Shown: positions 57,656 to 64,000 of the stretch, piece by piece
Numbering within the stretch: the first letter of the stretch is position 1
Layout of the letters: every line of letters begins with the position of its first letter
Assembly (NCBI RefSeq): GCF_020404765.1
Contig: NZ_JAIVEM010000140.1
Coordinates: 310,001-374,000, forward strand
Reading direction: 5' to 3'
Length of the DNA stretch: 64,000 bases
Origin: Paenibacillus sp. BJ-4
GTDB taxonomy: Bacteria > Bacillota > Bacilli > Paenibacillales > Paenibacillaceae
Notes under the pieces: model-generated
Seen by the model: the letters and a program-made list of their open reading frames with translations, nothing else
Told to the model about the DNA's origin: nothing
Databases searched by the model: none
Position numbers and translations under genes: made by a program

Positions 57656-59359
57656 ATGGGAGAACAGGGATTTGCTGCGCAGGAGAGAACGGCTGTTTTG
57701 GAGCGTATGGCACGTGAGCATTTTGATATATTAATTATTGGCGGCGGCATTACAGGAGCCGGAATTGCACTGGATGCTGCGGATCGCGGCTTGAAGACGG
57801 CTCTGGTGGAAATGCAGGATTTCGCAGCAGGCACGTCCAGTCGCTCTACCAAGCTGGTGCATGGCGGTCTTCGATATTTGAAGCAGTTTGAAGTTAAGAT
57901 GGTAGCCGAGGTCGGGAAGGAGCGGGCAATCGTATTCGAAAATGGTCCACATGTGACCATACCGGAGCGTATGCTGCTTCCTTTTCACAAGGGGGGCACG
58001 TTTAATGCGTTCACCACCTCGATTGGCTTGTTGGTATATGATTTTCTTGCCGGGGTCAAACGCAGTGAGCGCCGCCGAATGCTGGACATCCAGGCTACGC
58101 TGGAGCGGGAGCCTTTGCTGAAGCGTGAAGGATTGAAGGGAAGCGGCAGCTACGTAGAGTATCGTACAGATGATGCTCGCCTAACGATTGAGGTTATGAA
58201 GGAGGCTGTTGCGCGAGGGGCGCTGGCGGTGAACTATGCCCAGGCCGACAGGCTGCTGTATGATGAAGGTCGAATTAGCGGTGCAAGTGTAACGGACCGG
58301 GTAACGGGAAAGCCTTACGAAATTCGGGCTTCGCTGGTCATTAACGCGGCCGGACCGTGGGTGGATACATTGCGGGAGATGGATCGCTCCAAAGAGGGCA
58401 AGATGCTTCGCCTGACTAAAGGCGTCCATCTGGTATTCGATGCCAAGCGCTTTCCGCTCAAACAGGCTGTGTACTTCGACACACCAGATGGACGCATGGT
58501 ATTTGCGATCCCGCGTGATGGTAAAACCTATGCGGGTACGACCGATACGGTATACGAAGGGGATACAGCTCATCCCCGAATGACCGCTGAAGATCGGACG
58601 TATGTGCTTCAAGCGATCAACGGGATGTTTCCGGATATGAAGCTGAGTGCTAAGGATGTGGAATCCAGTTGGGCAGGGGTACGACCGCTTATTTACGAAG
58701 ACGGTAAAAGCCCTTCCGAAATTTCGCGCAAGGACGAAATTTGGGAATCCCGTTCTGGGCTGATCACGATTGCGGGCGGCAAGCTGACAGGCTACCGGAA
58801 AATGTCCGAGCTCGTCGTGGATCGTGCAGTACGCGAGCTGGGGCGCTTGCATGGGCATAGCTTCCGGGCATGCCGTACCAGACACATCCCGATTTCGGGC
58901 GGCAGCGTAGGCGGCTCGGCGGGATGGGATGCCTTCGTGAGCAAGCAAGCCGTAGCAGGTGCGGCGCTCGGCCTATCCCCGCAAACAGCTAGAGCATGGG
59001 CCACACGATACGGCTCCAATACGGAGCGGCTGTTTGCTATTGCGGCACGCAGCATGAAGGAGCCCACCGAGACGGAAGCGGCGTTGCCTGTGGAAGTGCG
59101 TGTCCCGCTCCTGTATGCGATGGAAGAGGAAATGACGGTGACACCGTCCGATTTCTTCATACGTCGAACGGGGGCGCTGTTCTTCCAGATTGACGAGGTG
59201 AAGCACTGGAAGCAGCTCGCTATTGCATTGATGTCTGAACATGCAGGCTGGAGCGCCGCTCAAGAGCGCCAGTATGCGGATGAACTGGATGCCTATCTGT
59301 ATGAAGCGGTGACACCTGTGGAGTCAGAGAAGCAATCTGGCGTCGTTAAGGCAATTTGA
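57656..59359 (+). CDS. glpD: Aerobic glycerol-3-phosphate dehydrogenase
   Basis: A 567-residue membrane-associated FAD enzyme that oxidises glycerol-3-phosphate to dihydroxyacetone phosphate and passes electrons to menaquinone. The FAD motif is IGGGITGAGIALDAADRG (about 28-45). SSRSTKLVHGGLRYL, LTKGVHLVF and ESSWAGVRPL follow, with TIAGGKLTGYRKM near residue 365. Two adjacent ATG codons (57653, 57656) follow GGAGG; the second has the better spacing. Expression should depend on GlpP acting on the leader terminator. Confidence 0.94.
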   Translation: MGEQGFAAQERTAVLERMAREHFDILIIGGGITGAGIALDAADRGLKTALVEMQDFAAGTSSRSTKLVHGGLRYLKQFEVKMVAEVGKERAIVFENGPHVTIPERMLLPFHKGGTFNAFTTSIGLLVYDFLAGVKRSERRRMLDIQATLEREPLLKREGLKGSGSYVEYRTDDARLTIEVMKEAVARGALAVNYAQADRLLYDEGRISGASVTDRVTGKPYEIRASLVINAAGPWVDTLREMDRSKEGKMLRLTKGVHLVFDAKRFPLKQAVYFDTPDGRMVFAIPRDGKTYAGTTDTVYEGDTAHPRMTAEDRTYVLQAINGMFPDMKLSAKDVESSWAGVRPLIYEDGKSPSEISRKDEIWESRSGLITIAGGKLTGYRKMSELVVDRAVRELGRLHGHSFRACRTRHIPISGGSVGGSAGWDAFVSKQAVAGAALGLSPQTARAWATRYGSNTERLFAIAARSMKEPTETEAALPVEVRVPLLYAMEEEMTVTPSDFFIRRTGALFFQIDEVKHWKQLAIALMSEHAGWSAAQERQYADELDAYLYEAVTPVESEKQSGVVKAI

Positions 59360-59481
59360 TGGTAATGAAGGATATGCGTTGGCACTTCAGGCGGTGAAAA
59401 TCCGGGCACAAAGGCGACCGCTTCCGCTTTTTCAATCGTTCCGTTCTCTCCGCTGCTGAAGCAGCCGCATTGATAGAAAGC

Positions 59482-59526
59482 AAAAAGCAGAGATTCTCCA
59501 ATAACAAGGGAATCTCTGCTTTTTTG
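59482..59526. terminator. Bidirectional terminator between glpD and lrgB
   Basis: A perfect 15-bp stem (59482-59496 with 59510-59524) with A and T runs on the two sides. Confidence 0.9.
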
Positions 59527-59537
59527 TATAAAATAGC

Positions 59538-60215
59538 TTACAGCATCAAGTGAAACAGGAATGGCGCAGCCGCCAACGTAAAGAGAGCGGCGAGCACCAT
59601 AGAGATGCTGGAAATGGTACCTGTCAGCGAGCTGAACTCGAATGCTTTGGAGGTGCCGGTACCATGAGCACCGGTACCGAGCAGTACCCCGCGTGAGACT
59701 TCATTTTCAATACGGAACAGCTTCACGATCATCGGACCAATAATAAGACCGCTCAATCCTGTCAAAATAACGAATACAGCAGTCACGGTTGGATTACCGC
59801 CAATTGTTTGCGATACATTCATGGCAATGGGTGTCGTAATGGACCGGGGAATCAGGCTGCTGAGCAGCGACGAATTCAGATGCATCCATTTGGCAAGAGC
59901 CATAGAGGATAATACGGCTACAACGGAGCCGGACAGTACACTTAATACGATTTGGGACGCATGCTTCTTCAACACAGGGAAGTTGCGGTACAAAGGAACG
60001 GCAAATGCAATCGTAGCTGGCTGTAGCAGCGTGGACAGCAAGTGGGCGCCCGAATTATAGGAACCGTAGTTCACGCCCGTCAGTGTCAAAATCAAAATGA
60101 TAACAACGGGTGTAATTAGCAATGGAGACATATACACCTTGGGCAGGGTGCGGTACATGCGTTTGGCCAACCAGTAAATAGCGAGTGTCAATACAATACA
60201 TAGAAGACCGGTCAT
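59538..60215 (-). CDS. lrgB: LrgB/CidB-type membrane protein
   Basis: A 225-residue membrane protein with about six to seven helices. Conserved stretches: LQPATIAFAVPLYRN, SLIPRSITTPIAMNVSQTIGG and GTGAHGTGTSKAFE, the last two being family hallmarks. LrgB works with LrgA in overflow-metabolite (pyruvate/acetate) transport and control of murein hydrolases. GGAGCACAAATCATC precedes the ATG, which overlaps the lrgA stop by four bases. The neighbouring LysR-type gene is its likely regulator. Confidence 0.9.
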   Translation of the reverse strand: MTGLLCIVLTLAIYWLAKRMYRTLPKVYMSPLLITPVVIILILTLTGVNYGSYNSGAHLLSTLLQPATIAFAVPLYRNFPVLKKHASQIVLSVLSGSVVAVLSSMALAKWMHLNSSLLSSLIPRSITTPIAMNVSQTIGGNPTVTAVFVILTGLSGLIIGPMIVKLFRIENEVSRGVLLGTGAHGTGTSKAFEFSSLTGTISSISMVLAALFTLAAAPFLFHLML

Positions 60216-60583
60216 GATGATTTGTGCTCCTTTCGTTTACCAAGCAGACTGGCGACCATACCCGTGCAGGCCATCACCAGGAAGGTGCCGAGCAGTACCA
60301 CCAGCATAATACTCATACCATCGTGTTCCAGCATCGGCCAATAATTCATAACACCGACAGCGGAGGGAATAAAGAATAATAGCAGTTCGGCCAGCAGCCA
60401 GTTCGCGCCAACCTCAATCCAGCTTAGTCGGACCAAGCCGGTTTGCAGCAGAATAAAGAGGATCACCATACCGACAATGCTACCGGGTACAGGCAGGTGG
60501 AGCCAGGAAACTGCAGCGTTCAGGATGAGTGAAAAGGCCATCAGAACGGCAACCTGGAGGACACCGCGTATGAAGCTTTTCAT
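60212..60583 (-). CDS. lrgA: LrgA/CidA-type holin-like protein
   Basis: A 123-residue protein with four predicted helices. The family motif LHLPVPGSIVGMVILFILL (about 29-47) and the final FLVMACTGMVASLL are clear. LrgA/CidA proteins resemble holins and pair with LrgB. AGGAG before the ATG at 60583. First gene of the lrgAB pair, divergent from a LysR regulator. Confidence 0.9.
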   Translation of the reverse strand: MKSFIRGVLQVAVLMAFSLILNAAVSWLHLPVPGSIVGMVILFILLQTGLVRLSWIEVGANWLLAELLLFFIPSAVGVMNYWPMLEHDGMSIMLVVLLGTFLVMACTGMVASLLGKRKEHKSS

Positions 60584-60715
60584 ATATGTTAACTCCTATC
60601 TTTGAATTTCGTTATTTTTCAAACTGTAATGAAATTTTACATCACAAGCTTTCATGAGTAAAATGCATATAAAGAATGAAACGTATTCCGTTTGTCTATG
60701 GAAGAAGGTGCTGGT

Positions 60716-61615
60716 TTGGATATCCGACATTTACAATATTTTTTGGAAGTCGCACGGCTACACAGCTTTACAAAGGCAGCCCAGAGCATGTTCATTACAC
60801 AGCCGACGATCAGCAAGACGATTAAAAGCCTGGAGGATGAACTGGGGGTTACCTTGTTCGATCGAACTGGTAAAAGAATCGAGCTGACGGATGCTGGAAA
60901 GGTGATTGAGCTTCAGGCCCAAGCGATTGTGAAGTCCTTTCAAAGCTTGTCCTCGGAGCTGAGTGATTTGATGAACCTGAAAAAAGGGCATATCCGCATC
61001 GGCCTGCCACCGATGGTTGGATCGAGCTTTTTTCCGCGTGTCATTGGGGAGTTTCACAAGGCCTATCCCGATGTAACCATTCAATTGTTCGAGGATGGGG
61101 CGAAGAAAGTGGAGCGGGACGTAGGAGCTGGGGCATTGGATATCGGAGTGATTGTGCTGCCTGCAAGTGGAGATATGTTTGAGACCTTCCTGTTTGTGGA
61201 GGAAAAGCTGAATCTGCTCGTTCACCCTACGCATGCATTGGCTGAGCGCAAGGAGGTACCGCTTTCCGCACTGGCGGAGGAAGCGTTTGTACTGTTCCGT
61301 GAGGATTTTACGCTGCATGACCGTATCATTGCCGAGTGTGTCCGTGCCGGCTTTCAGCCGCGTGTAGTCTACGAAAGCTCACAATGGGACCTCATTAGCG
61401 AAATGGTTGCTGCGAACCTGGGAGTAGCGCTCTTACCGGAGGCCATTTGCCGGGATCTGGATTCCGAGCGCTTGCGCGTTCTTCCGTTGGTGGACCCCGT
61501 CATCCCCTGGCATTTAGGAATGATCTGGCAGAAGGATCGTTATCTATCCTTTGCAGCCAGAGAATGGATATCGTTCACACAGAAGCTCCTGCGGACAGAG
61601 TATGGCAGCAAGTAG
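60716..61615 (+). CDS. cidR: LysR-family regulator of lrgAB (CidR-like)
   Basis: A 299-residue LysR regulator. The helix-turn-helix is FTKAAQSMFITQPTISKTIKSL, given here as FTKAAQSMFITQPTISKTI (about 18-36), followed by an effector domain (IRIGLPPMVGSSFFPRVIGE). A TTG at 60716 with AAGGTG six bases upstream gives the usual start MDIRHLQYFLEVA. The ATG 18 bases earlier has no ribosome site. It is divergent from lrgAB, as CidR/YwbI regulators are, and probably activates it in response to acetate or pyruvate overflow. Confidence 0.88.
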   Translation: MDIRHLQYFLEVARLHSFTKAAQSMFITQPTISKTIKSLEDELGVTLFDRTGKRIELTDAGKVIELQAQAIVKSFQSLSSELSDLMNLKKGHIRIGLPPMVGSSFFPRVIGEFHKAYPDVTIQLFEDGAKKVERDVGAGALDIGVIVLPASGDMFETFLFVEEKLNLLVHPTHALAERKEVPLSALAEEAFVLFREDFTLHDRIIAECVRAGFQPRVVYESSQWDLISEMVAANLGVALLPEAICRDLDSERLRVLPLVDPVIPWHLGMIWQKDRYLSFAAREWISFTQKLLRTEYGSK

Positions 61616-61683
61616 TCCAAGTGTTCCATGAGAAGATGATTTCGATGTGGGTGCGATGCGTGCCGGGAGGCGGATTGTACATA

Positions 61684-61706
61684 AAAAAGCTGCCCATAAG
61701 GGCAGC
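61684..61706 (-). terminator. Terminator of the Spo0E-like gene
   Basis: GCTGCCC-ATAA-GGGCAGC (61689-61706); on the minus strand a T run follows. Confidence 0.8.
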
Positions 61707-61720
61707 GATGTAGCTTGCTT

Positions 61721-61903
61721 CTATGAATGTGCCTGATTGTTTTGGTTTACCGCACGCTTGGTGTGAAGGTACTTGTCCATAATTCGGTCAAGCCGGGAGG
61801 ATTTGTCCAATACGCGTTCATCCCTTAATCCGTGTAAGTTAGCCATACGATTCAGTTCACGGCGTTCTTTTTCCATGAGTTTTTCCAATTGTTCGAGGTT
61901 CAA
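61721..61903 (-). CDS. Spo0E-like aspartyl-phosphate phosphatase
   Basis: A 60-residue helical-hairpin protein of the Spo0E family. The signature SxxLD is present as SSRLDRIMDKYL near the C-terminus. Spo0E-like peptides dephosphorylate Spo0A~P and hold back sporulation. The frame can open at a GTG (61912) inside the G-rich ribosome site, but a TTG at 61903 has proper spacing and is preferred. Single gene with its own terminator. Confidence 0.82.
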   Translation of the reverse strand: MNLEQLEKLMEKERRELNRMANLHGLRDERVLDKSSRLDRIMDKYLHTKRAVNQNNQAHS

Positions 61904-62037
61904 AAAGCCCACCCCCCATGTCGATTGTAAGGCATGTCTCCACTAGCGGCAGAAGGTTTTTTAATAATGATTATATTTCCATTTTACCACTTTTTATTAA
62001 CAATAATCCAGCTCTCCTGACATTTAGCGACTAATAA

Positions 62038-63114
62038 TTATGATTTTGCCAATTCTACCCGATTACGCCCTGACCGTTTAGCCTCATACAGAGCGTCATC
62101 CACTTTCTCCAATAATTTATCCGCTGCAATGGTAGGAAAACTGCCTGCTCCGATAGATACCGTCAGAGGAACAATGGTTCCGTCATTTAGTTGAAAGGGG
62201 CCCTTTTCCACGGCTTTTCGTATCCTTTCGGCAAAGCTTGCGGCCGTCTGGCTGTCGCAATTTCCAATCAGAATGGCAAATTCCTCCCCGCCTTTACGGG
62301 AGGGGTATGCCCTCCTTGTAGACTCCCGGTTTAACAAAATTCCCAACTGGCTTAAGACGGTGTCTCCGTTCAAATGACCATACGTATCATTGATTTTTTT
62401 AAAGTGGTCAATATCCAGCATCACGAGTCCAAAGGGTTGTTTTGTAGCCCTGGAAATATGAAAGACCTCTTCAAACAACGCATCGAAAGCACGCGGACTG
62501 TATAATCCGGTTAAATGATCTCGGTTTGCAGCCTCTTCCAGCAGGTGAATGGCCCGTTCTGTTTTTTTGATATGGTGCATCATAAAATAGGTGAACAAGC
62601 CGCCAAGCATCTTAATGGCTGTGAATATGATAATAATTTCAGCACTGGGAGGACTAGCCACATAGAGAGTAGCTAACAGCGACACAACAGCTGATACAAG
62701 CACAGCTGACATCCATTTGCCGAGCGTTAGGCTTTTTTCTCGAATAAAGATAAGTGAAATGGCCAGGGTCATGAAGCAATTGACAGTAGCAGCAAGAGAA
62801 ACATCTGTCCAACCACCGGTGATGTAAATACGGTACAGGCTTATGATCAGCGTGGTCAGCAGACCAGATACCGGTCCTCCCATATAAACAGATATGATAA
62901 TAGCCAATTGACGCAGGTCGACCACAAAATTCCCGCGGATCCATAAGCCGGTCATCATTAACAGAATGCCAAACAGGCCCAGCATTAAACCGTTCATTAC
63001 CCGATAAAGGAGTGCATGTTTTTCCAGGTAACGTTCATATTTTCGGGAAAGTAAATTTCCAAAGAATAAGAAGCTCGTTAATAATGCAAAATTGTTAATT
63101 AATTCTTTTACCAT
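62038..63114 (-). CDS. Membrane diguanylate cyclase (5TM_5TMR_LYT-GGDEF)
   Basis: A 358-residue protein. The first 190 residues hold six helices of the 5TMR-LYT type, with the loop RGNFVVDLRQLAIIISVYMGG and PVSGLLTTLIISLYRIYITGG given as separate blocks. The GGDEF domain covers about 195-358. The active-site loop reads GGEEF (in RKGGEEFAILIG), a fully active variant. DIDHFKKINDTYGH supplies the metal and substrate contacts. It should make cyclic di-GMP from GTP at the membrane, in response to an unknown ligand, steering motility and matrix formation. Confidence 0.9.
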   Translation of the reverse strand: MVKELINNFALLTSFLFFGNLLSRKYERYLEKHALLYRVMNGLMLGLFGILLMMTGLWIRGNFVVDLRQLAIIISVYMGGPVSGLLTTLIISLYRIYITGGWTDVSLAATVNCFMTLAISLIFIREKSLTLGKWMSAVLVSAVVSLLATLYVASPPSAEIIIIFTAIKMLGGLFTYFMMHHIKKTERAIHLLEEAANRDHLTGLYSPRAFDALFEEVFHISRATKQPFGLVMLDIDHFKKINDTYGHLNGDTVLSQLGILLNRESTRRAYPSRKGGEEFAILIGNCDSQTAASFAERIRKAVEKGPFQLNDGTIVPLTVSIGAGSFPTIAADKLLEKVDDALYEAKRSGRNRVELAKS

Positions 63115-63300
63115 ATCCCTGTCCTTTATGCTGTAATGTGGGTAGTATCATTGAAAAGTAAAGTAAAAAGCCTCGTTTCTATATTTCGGTAAAAAGCAGG
63201 CATGAATGAATACCAATTGATACAAACGATTCTTATGTCCCTTACGTTTCATTTATCTACATGTTACAGTGAAAGAACTATGACCAGAACGGGTGATCGT

Positions 63301-64000
63301 ATGAAGGAACCAATTCACATATCGGTGCGTCCGCTTGTGGAATATGTGCATCGGAGTGGCAGCATTCACAGTGGTTTTCGCTCGAACAGCAGTATGCTGG
63401 AAGGAACTCGCGTGCATCAGGTGATCCAGAAAGGCTATAAGGAGCATGATCGCAAAGAGGTATATTTGCGCACGGAAATTCCTTACCAGGACGCATTGTT
63501 TATGATCGAAGGCCGCTGTGACGGCTTGATTGAGCTTGATGGTGTATGGACGGTTGATGAGATCAAATCGATATCTCATCCCCTTGAAGATATTCAGGGG
63601 GATGGTCAACTCGTACATTGGGCGCAAGCGTTCTTATACGCTTATATGATTGCTCGTGAAGAGCAGCATCATTCCATGCAGGTTCAGCTTACTTATGTAC
63701 AGGCACATGGTGAAGACATTCGCCGATTTAGACGGGAGCTATCCTTTGCAGAGCTGGAGTCTTTTGCACAGGAGATGATTGCCGGCTATGCACCGTATGC
63801 ATTCCTGCTGAGAGCGCATGCGGAGCAGCGGGATGCCAGTATTGCCACGTTGGACTTTCCATTTGACACGTATCGTTCAGGCCAGCGAACTCTCGCGGGT
63901 TCGGTGTACAAAACGATTGCTGAAGGAGTCAGCCTGTTTGCCAAAGCCCCTACGGGTATTGGTAAAACGATATCCACCTTATTTCCTGCAATCAAGGCCA
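63301..64000 (+). CDS. PD-(D/E)XK nuclease fused to DinG/XPD-like helicase, N-terminal part
   Basis: An open frame of 233 codons runs off the right edge. Residues about 40-150 look like a Cas4/RecB-type PD-(D/E)XK nuclease: IEGRCDGLIELDG supplies the Asp and VDEIKS the ExK. The frame then enters a helicase with the Walker A motif KAPTGIGKTIS (about 216-226), typical of DinG/XPD-family superfamily 2 enzymes. The start at 63301 has GGGTGA upstream; an ATG at 63280 is possible. Such proteins unwind and trim DNA in repair. The iron-sulphur and Walker B parts lie beyond the window. Confidence 0.8.
   Translation, partial: MKEPIHISVRPLVEYVHRSGSIHSGFRSNSSMLEGTRVHQVIQKGYKEHDRKEVYLRTEIPYQDALFMIEGRCDGLIELDGVWTVDEIKSISHPLEDIQGDGQLVHWAQAFLYAYMIAREEQHHSMQVQLTYVQAHGEDIRRFRRELSFAELESFAQEMIAGYAPYAFLLRAHAEQRDASIATLDFPFDTYRSGQRTLAGSVYKTIAEGVSLFAKAPTGIGKTISTLFPAIKA

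Overview
The window is chromosomal DNA of a low-to-mid GC, spore-forming Firmicute, almost certainly Paenibacillus of the polymyxa group. The evidence is an orthologue set typical of that genus (KdgR/KduI/KduD/KdgA, GlpP-GlpD, a Spo0E-like peptide, PbuE behind an adenine riboswitch), strong AGGAGG ribosome sites with several TTG/GTG starts, and a lantibiotic precursor closely resembling what I recall of paenicidin, a Paenibacillus lantibiotic. No rRNA, tRNA or CRISPR array was seen.

Layout. 1-1.05 kb: start of an exported serine-hydrolase gene running off the left edge, then a scar with the tail of a SnoaL-like gene abutting a broken IS3-family end. 1.2-11.4 kb: housekeeping and surface genes: gpmA, an intracellular alpha-amylase, an HNH nuclease, the yjlC-ndh respiratory pair, a secreted protein ended by a frameshift, two stalk-domain (copper amine oxidase N-terminal type) exported proteins, CsbD, UPF0316 and YdjO-like proteins. 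11.5-20.6 kb: a divergent mannan-oligosaccharide locus. One arm carries a cellobiose 2-epimerase type enzyme, a GH130_1 phosphorylase and a LacI repressor. The other carries an ABC importer without ATPase, a second GH130 enzyme and a CE7 acetyl esterase. Each arm has a clear promoter followed at once by a copy of the same LacI-type palindrome. 20.6-24.5 kb: two RNA-controlled genes, the adenine riboswitch plus pbuE, and an ABC-F ribosome-protection type gene behind a well-translated 47-residue leader peptide and a terminator.

24.5-34.0 kb: a compact class I lantibiotic cluster, lanA-lanF-lanE-lanG-lanB-lanT-lanC, with tight or overlapping spacing, a stem-loop after lanA and a strong terminator after lanC. 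The predicted core resembles paenicidin but is one residue shorter in the C-terminal ring region. No leader protease, two-component regulator or LanI lipoprotein is present in the window.

34.0-38.0 kb: a multiply broken GH5-type beta-mannanase pseudogene and a second sugar ABC importer. 38.0-43.3 kb: an ECF sigma/anti-sigma pair, a YhfP-like reductase and a MATE pump. 43.5-48.4 kb: the 2-keto-3-deoxygluconate (pectin/uronate) regulon: kdgR, kdgK divergent from kduI-kdgA-kduD, with candidate KdgR sites and a cre box. 48.6-56.6 kb: transporters (two MFS, one CPA2), a winged-helix/helical-repeat regulator overlapping the first MFS gene, a GNAT acetyltransferase, an NmrA-like protein and an esterase. 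56.8-59.4 kb: glpP and glpD with the attenuator that GlpP is expected to control. 59.5-64 kb: lrgAB with a divergent LysR regulator, a Spo0E-like peptide, a membrane diguanylate cyclase, and the start of a nuclease-helicase running off the right edge.

Together the window joins plant-polysaccharide use (mannan, pectin, starch-like glucans) with antibiotic production and resistance functions, as expected of a rhizosphere Paenibacillus.
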